From contig NZ_CANDNZ010000002.1 of assembly GCF_947387555.1 (NCBI RefSeq), forward strand, positions 979,979 through 1,043,978: 64,000 nt of DNA, written 5' to 3'. A model generated the notes under the pieces. That model saw only the letters and a program-made list of their open reading frames with translations. It had not been told where the DNA came from and searched no databases. The DNA comes from Thalassomonas sp. RHCl1. GTDB taxonomy: Bacteria > Pseudomonadota > Gammaproteobacteria > Enterobacterales > Alteromonadaceae. The translations under genes were made by a program, and so were the position numbers. Shown in pieces: positions 17,783 to 26,325 of this stretch (within the stretch, counting starts at the first letter, position 1; each line of letters opens with the position of its first letter).

Positions 17783-17838
17783 TTATAACGTTTGAAGCAG
17801 CGGTGAGTTTACAAATCCGCTGGCTTTACTTGTTAAAA
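17783..17838 (-). other. attC-like site 6 (short)
   Basis: On the minus strand it opens with TTTTAAC, overlapping the stop codon of the upstream ORF, and closes with GTTATAA. The inner stem pairs AGCCAGCGG with CCGCTGCTT. At 56 bases it is near the lower size limit for attC. Confidence 0.6.
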
Positions 17839-18183
17839 ATTTTGTAGGCACGGATTCTCATTGCCATATGCCCAAACTGGTGCGACTGCTTGCAGCGCAC
17901 CAGTTTCATTAAATTTGAGACCAACCCAACCTGCCCAAGTGCAACCTTCTTTTTCATATGATTCTAAGTCGGTATGTTTACTTACGATTGCTACGACTTC
18001 CTGCTTGTTTAGGTTGCCTGCAATTTCGGGAAGTACTGCCATTAATTGTTTTCTTGTTTCGTCCAGTTCGCGCATCTGCTGATCTCGATAAGAGTTCGTT
18101 ACTCCTTGCTCAATAGCGCCATACAACCACAAAGCATTGCTACCGACCAGAAGAGTTATTAGTAAGGTGATGATCCATTTCAT
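17833..18183 (-). CDS. Hypothetical protein with N-terminal membrane anchor, cassette gene
   Basis: 116 residues. It starts MKWIITLLITLLVGSNALWLYG, a single membrane anchor or uncleaved signal, followed by a helical stretch and a short domain containing CTWAGWVGLKFNETG. Two Cys may form a disulfide in the periplasm. No family is recognised. Confidence 0.6.
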   Translation of the reverse strand: MKWIITLLITLLVGSNALWLYGAIEQGVTNSYRDQQMRELDETRKQLMAVLPEIAGNLNKQEVVAIVSKHTDLESYEKEGCTWAGWVGLKFNETGALQAVAPVWAYGNENPCLQNF

Positions 18184-18201
18184 ATGCTTTTACTTTTAAC
18201 A

Positions 18202-18318
18202 GCTTAATAGTCGTCAAAAAACCGTATTTAAACACAGTTTTTCCCCGTCTTTAAATTATTTAATAAAATGTAAAATATACATTTTCCTATATCATATCAA
18301 GCCATTAACATCATTTCT
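18202..18318 (-). repeat. Decayed attC-like copy, direct repeat of 15314-15434
   Basis: About 115 bases clearly matching site 2, including GTGTTTAAATACGG and TGGCTTGATATGATATAGG on the minus strand. The closing core is changed to ATTAAGC and the opening core is lost, so it should be inactive. It marks the upstream edge of the array. Confidence 0.7.
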
Positions 18319-18633
18319 AAATAAATGAAATTAGAAAAATACCTTTTTCTGCCGTCTAATAAGGCTATCAATTTAAGAACACCTAAACTGTATAAAACAC
18401 AGCGCAACATCCTAAACCAGAAGCCACCATTTATCCTTTACAGTTCTAAAAAGCACGTAAGTCTCTTCAATAATAAAAAACCCGAACATTGTCCGGGGCT
18501 TCATTTTCTTAATTCACACACTGTTGTGCATTGTTTAGGCTTATTTAAGTTTTACAGTTAACCAAAAACTCGGCCTGCAACAGCTATATTGTGAAAGCGT
18601 ATGCCGCTATAACTATTTTCATCCATGGGGGGT
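18319..18633. other. Intergenic region between nirN-like gene and cassette array
   Basis: No supported gene in about 315 bases. The plus-strand 78-codon frame at 18325-18561 runs through the terminator and looks random. Confidence 0.55.
18474..18498 (-). terminator. Terminator after the nirN-like gene
   Basis: On the minus strand CCCGGAC, a 3-base loop and GTTCGGG are followed by TTTTTTATT. This is a strong rho-independent terminator. Confidence 0.85.
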
Positions 18634-20238
18634 TTAATGACTTGTGCCTCGTTCATAATTGATTTTGTTATATACGTTATATTTACCTGATGGTTTTTTC
18701 ATCGGTATACGCTTCACTTCTTCTAACGTATTGGCATCATAAACTATTACTGCACCGTCATTATCCCAAATACTCAGCAATACATATTTTCCATCTTTGG
18801 TAAACTCAACATGGGCAGCGGTTTTCCCCGGTGCCGGCGCGATGGTTTTTACTATTTCTAAGGTATCTTTTTTGATGATATGCACTTTTTCTTTATTAGG
18901 GCCAAAGAACACATCTGCCCAGGCATAAGGTGACTTGTTGTGGCTACGCATAAAAAAGCCTGGACCGTCAGTTTTTATCTCCTTGATCACCTGCCAGTTT
19001 TCCATTTCGATCACGGTTATTTTACCTTCTTTGATATTCGGGGAAGCAAAAACTTCTTTCCCCTGATAATCCCAGGTAATGCCTGAGCCTAAATGAGGCA
19101 TGCCGGTAAGCTCAATCGTGGCGACTTTTTTCTTGGTATCAAAGTTGATCACCTGGCCATTGTGGCTGTTACGCGCTGTACCTATCAGGTTGATATACTC
19201 AGGATCGAAGAAGAAATCATCCAAATAATCTTGGGTTTGAATACGACGTACCGGAAACCTGTCTTCACTTTTCCAGTTCTCCACTTTTCCTTCACCGCCA
19301 TCTTTTCGATAATCGTGCGCCCAGCCTTTATAGACATCTACACCACCTTTATCGCTATAGGGAATTTCCCATACTTCTTTAACGTCTTTCAACGCCACAA
19401 TAAAGCTGTGACGCGGCGGAGCATTATAAACGGCACTGACACGGGAGCTGACACCTTCGCTGCTTTTCGTTTCGATCATTTCAATGGGGGATAAATCTTT
19501 GGTATCTAAAATCACCACATTATGAGGGAGGTAGTTACCAACAATGGCATATTTACCATCGCTTGATACCGCTAAGTTCCGGGTATTGATCCCTGCCCTG
19601 ACTTCGCTGACAATTTTCATGTTGTAAATGTCGTATTTGCTGATCCAGCCGTCACGTGAAGCAAAATAAACAAAACGGCCATCGGGTGAATATTTAGGAC
19701 CTCCGTGTAGGGCAAAGCGCGTTTTAAAGCGGGTAATGGGCTCAAAAGTATCACCGTTAAGCAAGGTCGCACTGTGATCGCCTAATTCCACCACAATAAA
19801 TAAGTTCATTAAATCAGCATCAAATTGCGGCTTGTTTGGCAACTTGCTTTGCTCGAAGTGTTGGATATTGGTGGCTTTGATATCTGCCAAGGTCCACTTG
19901 GGTAACTCTTTTGCCGGGGTATAGATGTAATCAATTAAACTGGCTATTTCTGTCTGGTTAAGAGTTTTATCAAAAGCCGGCATTTGCGTAGCAGGTCGAC
20001 CATTTTTAATCACCTTAACCGCTTTGTTTTTTCTCAAGCGAGACAAGTTTTCAGGAAACAATGCCGGTCCCATAGCGCCTAAACGGCCGACACCATGGCA
20101 TGATTGACAGTGTTCAATATAAAGTTTTTCGGCTGCCTTATTGTCTTTTATTGTATTTACCTGACTAGCAGATACGGCTAAGGAGGCTAACGCAAGTGTC
20201 AAGCCACTTATTTTGCAAATCAATCGTTTTATTTTCAT
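18634..20238 (-). CDS. nirN: NirN-like cytochrome c/d1 protein (dihydro-heme d1 dehydrogenase)
   Basis: 534 residues with a signal peptide, then a cytochrome c domain (Cys44, Cys47, His48 in CQSCHG) and an eight-bladed d1 propeller. The d1-binding His is kept in FALHGGPKYSPDGR. Of the two catalytic distal His of NirS, one is kept (MPHLGSG) and the other is Asp in DYLDDFFFD. That loss separates NirN from a true nitrite reductase. NirN acts in the periplasm, oxidising the last precursor to heme d1. In P. aeruginosa it lies at the end of the nir operon; here it is a lone minus gene far from nirC-E. Confidence 0.82.
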   Translation of the reverse strand: MKIKRLICKISGLTLALASLAVSASQVNTIKDNKAAEKLYIEHCQSCHGVGRLGAMGPALFPENLSRLRKNKAVKVIKNGRPATQMPAFDKTLNQTEIASLIDYIYTPAKELPKWTLADIKATNIQHFEQSKLPNKPQFDADLMNLFIVVELGDHSATLLNGDTFEPITRFKTRFALHGGPKYSPDGRFVYFASRDGWISKYDIYNMKIVSEVRAGINTRNLAVSSDGKYAIVGNYLPHNVVILDTKDLSPIEMIETKSSEGVSSRVSAVYNAPPRHSFIVALKDVKEVWEIPYSDKGGVDVYKGWAHDYRKDGGEGKVENWKSEDRFPVRRIQTQDYLDDFFFDPEYINLIGTARNSHNGQVINFDTKKKVATIELTGMPHLGSGITWDYQGKEVFASPNIKEGKITVIEMENWQVIKEIKTDGPGFFMRSHNKSPYAWADVFFGPNKEKVHIIKKDTLEIVKTIAPAPGKTAAHVEFTKDGKYVLLSIWDNDGAVIVYDANTLEEVKRIPMKKPSGKYNVYNKINYERGTSH

Positions 20239-20805
20239 TGGGTAACCTTAAAGACTAAGCTGTTTGCGCTGTTTTTTGTCAACAATATTTACTTGCTTAT
20301 TGGCACTAACATCTACAAAAGCCTGATTTGTTGAATCACAGCCAGCTTTTTCAATATTGATGTGCTGGTTAACATATCACTACTGTTAATAAGGTTACCT
20401 TGACCTGAGTCATGGTTGCGATGCACTAACACATCATTGAATAATTCTTTGATCTGCCTTCGCTAACTTTAAATCTCTTACTGACTTTTCCCTGCCTCAG
20501 AACAAATAAATATCCGGTAGTCGCTCATCTTTTCCACAACCCCGTATCTAACGCTACTTTAAAAATAAACCTGGACAGCCATCTGTTGCTTATGCCAATC
20601 CTTTGTTTTTGAAAAGGCCGGTTTATGCCTCCCCAGCTTCACTGACCGCTATGCACAAGTAATTCCCACTCTTTATTTGCCGGGAACAATTACTTTACAA
20701 CTGAACGAGATTACGTATTTAATAACGCATGGACATTTTTTCTGAAGGTTTTGTACTATTATTCAACTATAAAAACCTTGTTTTAGAAAAAGTATTGAAT
20801 TTGCG
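20239..20805. other. Intergenic region between nirN and toxin-like gene
   Basis: About 570 bases, AT-rich, with no gene seen. It must contain the nirN promoter. A half FNR-like motif TTGATCTGC occurs near 20450, but its right half is poor. Confidence 0.45.
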
Positions 20806-21600
20806 ATGGAATTTGGTGAAACAACAGCCATTACCAATGCGCTGAGAGCAAAGAATAAATGTGTTATTTGCGGCAAGGCCCATGCTAAGGCAAAGAAGAA
20901 AAAAATAAAAAAAACTGCGCCTTCTAATTCGAATTGGCATCGAAAAAGTATGAGCAAGGTTTTTGAAAAAATCAGTGCGAAAACTAAAATTTATCCGGAT
21001 AACGCTTTTCCCCCGCCCTACGCCCATCAAGGTCATCATTGCCTGGCGCTGTCAGCTTTTACAGAAAACTCCAATTCATCAAGCCCTACTGACAAAAATG
21101 TCACCTTAAACTTCTATTTAGATGAAGTGGGGTTTTATCCTAACCGACAACAAAATTGCATAGGATTACCAGCTTTACCTGCTCACGCAGCCTATGATGA
21201 TTTCTGGAAGGCATTGGATTATAAAAAGCCATTACAGATGCATGGACAGGCACACGATGAAAGCTATTTTACTCAATGCAGAACATTACTGGCCCGACTC
21301 CGGGCTGTGATGTCAAGAAAAAGTGTCTGTGAGAAAAAAACGGAAGAGCAATGGAAAAAAAAGCTTGAGCAAATGATATCTCAAGCCGAGAACTATGCTT
21401 TTACCTGTCTTGCCGCTGCTAATATGCCATGGCGGCTGCACCCTGTAGATCTGCGCTTTGCAACAAAGTTATATTTTATGCCGTTGCACCAGGAAGCTGT
21501 GCTGGAGAAAGACCATGTCCATATCACGGGTTACGGACGCGGGGAAGACTATTGGCAAGTCAGATACCCGAAAGTCAATTTAGATACCGGTGATTTCTAG
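20806..21600 (+). CDS. Probable AHH/HNH-type nuclease toxin
   Basis: 264 residues. After a basic, Lys-rich segment with CVICGK, the protein shows YAHQGHHCLAL (His at 77-78), then NCIGLP (117-122) and HGQAHDESY (146-154). This order matches the AHH branch of the HNH/Endo VII nucleases used in polymorphic toxins, where the paired His and the later H-x3-H bind metal and cut nucleic acid. The base composition is more AT-rich than the nir genes around it. An Imm11-like gene begins 23 bases after it. No signal peptide, PAAR or RHS part is present, so the delivery route is unknown. The start is uncertain, with a poor ribosome site. Confidence 0.62.
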   Translation: MEFGETTAITNALRAKNKCVICGKAHAKAKKKKIKKTAPSNSNWHRKSMSKVFEKISAKTKIYPDNAFPPPYAHQGHHCLALSAFTENSNSSSPTDKNVTLNFYLDEVGFYPNRQQNCIGLPALPAHAAYDDFWKALDYKKPLQMHGQAHDESYFTQCRTLLARLRAVMSRKSVCEKKTEEQWKKKLEQMISQAENYAFTCLAAANMPWRLHPVDLRFATKLYFMPLHQEAVLEKDHVHITGYGRGEDYWQVRYPKVNLDTGDF

Positions 21601-21623
21601 CTTGAAATGGAGCAGCCTTTATT

Positions 21624-22187
21624 ATGTTTTTTGTCTTAGAATACACAAACAGCCCCCCTGTTGTTGGCGGGTTAGGTTATCGGGAGTCTTCTATTGGTTG
21701 TGATTGGCTTGAGGGAATGAAGTTGGATTCCGTACCTGAACAAATGTTGGTCACTATAGAAAATTCTCCATCTAGCTTGCCTGATTACTTTGAAGTCTCG
21801 GATGCACCTATTGTCAGCCAAGCTTTTATCAGCGCATTATCATCGGCCGGCGCCGATAACTTTGAAGCCTATCCGGTCTTAGTGAAAATAAACGGGAAAA
21901 CAGTATCGGGCTTTTTTGCCTTAAATATCATTGGCCGAATAAACGCCCTTGATCAGGAAAAATCTGACTATGTATTAGATAGCAGTGAAGAACCTGAGGA
22001 TCTTGTGATTGTGCGCATGAAAAGCATGGCCCTCAAATCAGAGCTGATTAAGGCTTTTCATTTATTCCGCTTAGACGAATATCAAGATGTGATTATTGCC
22101 TCGGAATCAGTCAAAAATAAAATTAGCACCTTAACCGGCGTAAAGATTTCACCGGCCCTGGGGTGGAGTGACAGCCATCGTTTCTAG
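21624..22187 (+). CDS. Imm11-like immunity protein
   Basis: 187 residues. The order DYFEVSDAPIVSQAFISAL, then FEAYPVLVKINGKTVSGFFALNIIGRINALDQEKSDY and LFRLDEYQDVIIASESVKNKI matches the Imm11 (DUF1629, MXAN_0049) family of contact-toxin immunity proteins. It follows the nuclease-like gene by 23 bases, as expected for a toxin-immunity pair. It should bind and block that toxin in the cytoplasm. AATGGAGCAGCC precedes the start. Confidence 0.72.
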   Translation: MFFVLEYTNSPPVVGGLGYRESSIGCDWLEGMKLDSVPEQMLVTIENSPSSLPDYFEVSDAPIVSQAFISALSSAGADNFEAYPVLVKINGKTVSGFFALNIIGRINALDQEKSDYVLDSSEEPEDLVIVRMKSMALKSELIKAFHLFRLDEYQDVIIASESVKNKISTLTGVKISPALGWSDSHRF

Positions 22188-22322
22188 TACTAAGGCACAG
22201 CCAGCTTGCCAGGTTCAAACTGTCCGGAGATATTTACTCAAAGAATTAACGGCTGAAACTTTTCCTGTGCGCCAGCGCTGTATTTAACTCCATTTCCTTG
22301 CTCTAAGTACCGTATTCCATAT

Positions 22323-22351
22323 AAAAAAGCCCTGAAGATCAGGGCTTTTTA
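22323..22351. terminator. Bidirectional terminator between immunity gene and nirT-like gene
   Basis: AAAAAGCCCTGA and TCAGGGCTTTTT form a strong stem with A and T runs on the two sides. It can serve both convergent genes. Confidence 0.88.
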
Positions 22352-22381
22352 CATCAAGTCTTTTAACTAAAACAAACTTAG

Positions 22382-24175
22382 CTATTGCTTAACAGCATTA
22401 ATCTCGGCATCACCGTTGTCCAGGCCCAGTTTATAACCGAACGAAACATGGTGAAAACGTGCACTGGTGTAATCATCATGAATGGCAAAACCAAAGTTAT
22501 AAAGCTTGCCCGGCTCAATGTTCACGTCACCCGGCTTGTCTGAAACCAGTTTACGTTTCACCACAACAGACCAGGTGCCATTATTAAGGCTGGCTTCAAC
22601 TTCACTGCCCTGCCCGCCGTGCATTTTACGCTCGGCCAGGATCTGTCCGTCTTCAACCTGCTTGCTGCCAGATTTATAGCGTACTATGTCCATAAACTGG
22701 TTGGCATTTTGGGCAGCATCGATATCAGCCTGAGACTTGAGTTTATCCCAACCTCCCAGCGCTTTGCCTCTGCGCCCTTTAAGCTCCAGCTTAGTGCGGG
22801 TTTCTTTAAGGTATTTACTCACACCAACATCAAAGTTCAGTCTGCTGGCTAACTCCGAGCCAAGTAATACCTTGCTTTCCGGTGCAAACGGCATGGTATT
22901 GGCGTCTGCATGACAGGTGCCCCAGCAACCGGCGCGGTCGGCATATTCGACATCATCGGTTGACAACATAAAGGCCAGTTTCATGGCATTTTCCGGGTCC
23001 ATTTTACCGCCGTCAACAAAAGGTGCCGGGGTATGCTCAGCGTCAGGCCAGCTAAAGCGTAGGTACAGGTTTTCCTCGTCATGGGTGGCATCAATAGTCA
23101 CCTTGATACTGCCGCGTTTACCCGGGATCACGCTAGGTTCGAGTTCTTTTTCACTCTCACCGGAGACGATATTCTGGCCGATATCGGCAATTTCTTCTTC
23201 GTGACACTCTATACAGCGGTCGCCTTTGCTAAAGGCGCGTTTACCGCCGTGGTTTCTGCCCAGTATCCACTCGATAGACGCCGTGCCCGGATAGAAGAGT
23301 TCAATATCTCTTGCTGCAGACTTGCCCCAGTCAACCTTGATATTACCCGGCGCTTGGCTGCTTGCCACAGCTTGTCCGCCGTTGCCAACGGCTGGTTGGC
23401 CTGATGCATCCGCCAATGCTGCCGCCACCGCAACGTCAATTTTCTTCTGTATTTCCGCTTTGGCTTTTTCCGCCTCGGCTTTCTCGGCTTGCGCCAGGGC
23501 TGCTTCTTTTTCTTTCACCCGGACCAGGCCTTCCTTATACATTTGCGGAATTTCGCGGATAAAGTCAGGGTTAGGCGCTTCAAGGGCTTCAAGCTCTTCA
23601 TCGGTTAATTGATCCCTGACATTATGGTGCGCTATACCTTTATGACAGTCGATACAGGTCTGGCCGGTTTCAAAGGCATTTAAATGTTGCTTTCTTGCCC
23701 TTGGTTTTTGGAATTCGGGGTTCATGGATTCGAGATTATGGCAGTTACGACATTCCCTGGAGTCGGTATCTTTCATGGTCTGCCAGACGCTTTTCGCCAT
23801 GGTGATCCTGTGGGCATCGAATTTTTCTTTGGTGTCATAGGTGCCCAGCATCCAGTGAAAGAGCTCTTTGGAGGCCTGGATTTTACGGACCATTTTGTGG
23901 ATCCAGGGATCCGGCACGTGGCAATCGGGACAGCCGGCACGGACACCGGTGCGGTTGGAGTAATGGATACTCGGGGTATACTCCTGATAAACAGTCGATT
24001 CCATTTCGTGGCAGCCGATACAGAATTCTAAATTATTGGTCGCCTCCATGGCCGTGTTAAATCCACCCCAGAAGATGATACCTACCACAAAAAAGACCAC
24101 AGCACCGGCAACGGTTGTACCTAGCATCAGGCGACGGGACCAGAAGCCAGGTTTGCTAAATGTTTTTAAAACCAT
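22382..24175 (-). CDS. nirT: NirT/NapC-type multiheme cytochrome fused to ethylbenzene-dehydrogenase-like heme domain
   Basis: 597 residues. One N-terminal membrane anchor (about 18-38) is followed by a NapC/NirT domain with four CxxCH sites at 52, 82, 142 and 174. Normal NirT/NapC proteins end near residue 200. Here an Ala/Glu/Lys-rich helical linker (about 220-260) leads to a second domain with CIECH at 321, a CX3CH at 417-422, and IKVTIDATHDEENLYLRFSW. The second domain resembles the heme-binding domain of ethylbenzene dehydrogenase gamma subunits. NirT-type proteins pass electrons from quinol to periplasmic reductases. Its place 79 bases after nirS makes it the likely donor to NirS. Confidence 0.82.
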   Translation of the reverse strand: MVLKTFSKPGFWSRRLMLGTTVAGAVVFFVVGIIFWGGFNTAMEATNNLEFCIGCHEMESTVYQEYTPSIHYSNRTGVRAGCPDCHVPDPWIHKMVRKIQASKELFHWMLGTYDTKEKFDAHRITMAKSVWQTMKDTDSRECRNCHNLESMNPEFQKPRARKQHLNAFETGQTCIDCHKGIAHHNVRDQLTDEELEALEAPNPDFIREIPQMYKEGLVRVKEKEAALAQAEKAEAEKAKAEIQKKIDVAVAAALADASGQPAVGNGGQAVASSQAPGNIKVDWGKSAARDIELFYPGTASIEWILGRNHGGKRAFSKGDRCIECHEEEIADIGQNIVSGESEKELEPSVIPGKRGSIKVTIDATHDEENLYLRFSWPDAEHTPAPFVDGGKMDPENAMKLAFMLSTDDVEYADRAGCWGTCHADANTMPFAPESKVLLGSELASRLNFDVGVSKYLKETRTKLELKGRRGKALGGWDKLKSQADIDAAQNANQFMDIVRYKSGSKQVEDGQILAERKMHGGQGSEVEASLNNGTWSVVVKRKLVSDKPGDVNIEPGKLYNFGFAIHDDYTSARFHHVSFGYKLGLDNGDAEINAVKQ

Positions 24176-24202
24176 AATTTAACTCGTTCTTATGAAAAGA
24201 CG

Positions 24203-24227
24203 GCGGACATGGCTCGCCCATGTCCGC
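24203..24227 (-). terminator. Intercistronic hairpin between nirS and nirT
   Basis: GCGGACATGG and CCATGTCCGC are exact complements around a 5-base loop. On the minus strand a TTTTC run follows within a few bases. It could terminate part of the nirS transcripts or protect the nirS mRNA 3' end. Confidence 0.6.
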
Positions 24228-24254
24228 AATTTCATTTACCTTTACCGGTGAAGG

Positions 24255-25883
24255 TTAGGTTTTATGATGGATACGGTTGTAAACATTAAATTTACCTGTT
24301 GGTGTGGTCAGGCCTTTAATGCGATGCTTCTCTTTCAGTGTTTTCGCATCGTATACCACGATCTCACCGCTTGGGTTCTTGGCATCTTTACGGTTCCATA
24401 CCGATACCCAAACCTCGGAGCCATCATCGTTGAACTCCATGTGCAGCGCCGCTTTGCCCGGCTCTTCCGTTACCCGGATGGTTTTGACAATCTCATGGGT
24501 TTTCTTGTCGAAAACCTGTACCGATTGCTGAATTTCCGGCTCAGGATGTTTCAGCTGATCCGCCCAAACATACTGGGAAGTTTCATGAGTACGGATAAAG
24601 GCGCCGGGACCATCGGTTTCCACTTCGTAACATAGCTTCCAGGCTTTGTCCGGATGACCGATAGGATCGTTACCCCAGACAGAAACCAGACCCGTACCTA
24701 AGTGAGTAGTACCGCCTACTGGACCACATTCTTCGTCAATCCAGTTAGCACCTGGCCCCGGATGAGGCAAGGAATCAACATCGATCATCGACTCTAACTT
24801 ACGGGTCTTGGTATCAACCACCACCATTTTATTCGAGGCATTGGCGGCAATCTGGAAGTAACGGCCGCTCGGGTCGAAGAAACCGTCATGTAAAAATTCT
24901 GACGAATCGATATGATCGATACGCAGGTTGTCAATGTCGGTGTAGTCCACTTGCCACATCTGACCCAGCTCTTTCACCGCGACCATAAAGGTAGACTCGT
25001 TAGGCGTGGTATAAATTGCCGCAACACGGGCTTCATTAACGTAATCGCCTTTGGTGTTGTAACCGCGGGTAGAAACCACTTTTAGCGGGTTCAGAGTGAC
25101 CGCATCCATAATCACGAAATGCGAAGGCCAGTAACCGCCGGCAATAACATATTTACCGTCACCGGATACCGCGATATCACGGGCGTCATAAGCCATTTTA
25201 GTTTCAGCCACTAACATTTTGTCAGGGGTTTGCCATAAATCGATTTTGTTGACCTTACCGTCACGGCCAATGGTATACCAGAAACGGCCGACATCTTTGA
25301 CATGGTCTTTTTTATGATGCTCGGTACCTTTGATCACGTGTACCGCATAACCGGTATTGATATGGGCGATGATTTCTTTGGTATCACCGTCAACAATCGC
25401 CGCTTTACCGGCATCACGCTCAATAACGACAAAGAAGTTCTGCCAGTTGCGGTCATGTTTAGGTTTAGTCGGGTAATCTTTCGGCGCCACGTATTCCTTG
25501 GTATGCTCGCGCATCTGGCTCAGGGTCATTTCCGGCGGTACCGGCGGCTCCATTTGGATAAAGGTGGCCAGGTTAGAGATTTCCTGTTTGGTGAAGAGTT
25601 CATCAAAGTTGTTCATGCCCCCTTCTGTGCCCAGGGTAATGATTTTTTCCAGGCGTTTTTGCCCTTTTTTCAGCATATTTTCCGGTTCAAGGTTTTTACC
25701 TGTTGCCCCTTTACGGGTCACCCCGTGACAACCGGCACAACGCTGAAAATAATGTAGCTCCGCTTTTTTAAAATCTTCTTCAGATAAGGTAGGTTCAGCT
25801 GCAGTAACAGACATACTAACACCGCCAGTGGCCATACCCACTGCAAGTCCGAGTACTGACAGACCGTATTTTATTTTTTTCAT
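24255..25883 (-). CDS. nirS: Cytochrome cd1 nitrite reductase
   Basis: 542 residues from the ATG at 25883, chosen because GGAG lies 8 bases upstream; an in-frame GTG at 25892 is less likely. A signal peptide ends near TAAEP. The cytochrome c domain has CAGCH at about residues 49-53, and the d1 propeller keeps all three key His: d1 ligand in GYAVHVIKG, and the catalytic pair in EFLHDGFFDP and LPHPGPGAN. It reduces nitrite to NO in the periplasm. The nirT-like gene follows it, and an FNR/DNR-like box lies about 300 bases upstream. All active-site residues are intact, so the enzyme should be functional. Confidence 0.96.
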   Translation of the reverse strand: MKKIKYGLSVLGLAVGMATGGVSMSVTAAEPTLSEEDFKKAELHYFQRCAGCHGVTRKGATGKNLEPENMLKKGQKRLEKIITLGTEGGMNNFDELFTKQEISNLATFIQMEPPVPPEMTLSQMREHTKEYVAPKDYPTKPKHDRNWQNFFVVIERDAGKAAIVDGDTKEIIAHINTGYAVHVIKGTEHHKKDHVKDVGRFWYTIGRDGKVNKIDLWQTPDKMLVAETKMAYDARDIAVSGDGKYVIAGGYWPSHFVIMDAVTLNPLKVVSTRGYNTKGDYVNEARVAAIYTTPNESTFMVAVKELGQMWQVDYTDIDNLRIDHIDSSEFLHDGFFDPSGRYFQIAANASNKMVVVDTKTRKLESMIDVDSLPHPGPGANWIDEECGPVGGTTHLGTGLVSVWGNDPIGHPDKAWKLCYEVETDGPGAFIRTHETSQYVWADQLKHPEPEIQQSVQVFDKKTHEIVKTIRVTEEPGKAALHMEFNDDGSEVWVSVWNRKDAKNPSGEIVVYDAKTLKEKHRIKGLTTPTGKFNVYNRIHHKT

Positions 25884-26178
25884 CGGTAACACTCCAGATA
25901 GTATTTTTAATTAAATTTACATGCTCACAAAATTGCCAAACATCCGGTTACCGCAGCGATCATTTCGGTTTAAAACCTTATTCACTCAATAATCTCCCTC
26001 GATAATTTTAATACCAGCAGCTAACACCATTCTTACTCTCAAGCTGCCCGTACATGGATGCCTGCTTTAATCATTCACCTTACGTGAATGTGTTTATTAA
26101 CGAGTTTTCTTGCCTGATTTTCTCCTTAGACCTTAGCCTTGATGGCGGCCACTATCAGGCATAAACGACATAAAAAAC

Positions 26179-26192
26179 CTGACGCAGATCAA
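26179..26192 (-). promoter_or_regulatory. FNR/DNR-like operator for nirS
   Basis: The minus strand reads TTGATCTGCGTCAG, very close to the DNR/FNR form TTGAT-N4-GTCAA. It lies about 300 bases from the nirS start, so a long leader is implied if it is the direct activator site. Confidence 0.65.
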
Positions 26193-26227
26193 GCTTTAAA
26201 AAAATGCGTTTTTATTTAAAAAAGAAT

Positions 26228-26241
26228 TTGATCTGGCGCAA
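26228..26241 (+). promoter_or_regulatory. FNR/DNR-like operator for hemerythrin gene
   Basis: TTGATCTGGCGCAA: the left half is perfect, the right half has CGCAA where ATCAA or GTCAA is expected. It is 85 bases upstream of the hemerythrin ATG. Confidence 0.45.
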
Positions 26242-26325
26242 AAAACAAAGTTATTAACCTCTCTTTAACCAAATTTAGGTTTACCATGGCAAAGAAAGAA
26301 TCATTTATTGAGCAGGAAAAACTAC

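Larger units (their letters stand above)
25884..26325. promoter_or_regulatory. Divergent promoter region of nirS and the hemerythrin gene
   Basis: About 440 AT-rich bases with no gene. It contains two FNR/DNR-like boxes (26179-26192 and 26228-26241), consistent with shared low-oxygen or NO control of nirS and the divergent hemerythrin gene. Confidence 0.65.

Noticed and set aside
18325..18561. 78-codon plus-strand ORF starting MKLEKYLFLPS
   Set aside because: It runs through a strong minus-strand terminator, has no ribosome site and no recognisable domain.
20449..20462. TTGATCTGCCTTCG as an FNR box for nirN
   Set aside because: Only the left half fits and it is more than 200 bases from the nirN start.
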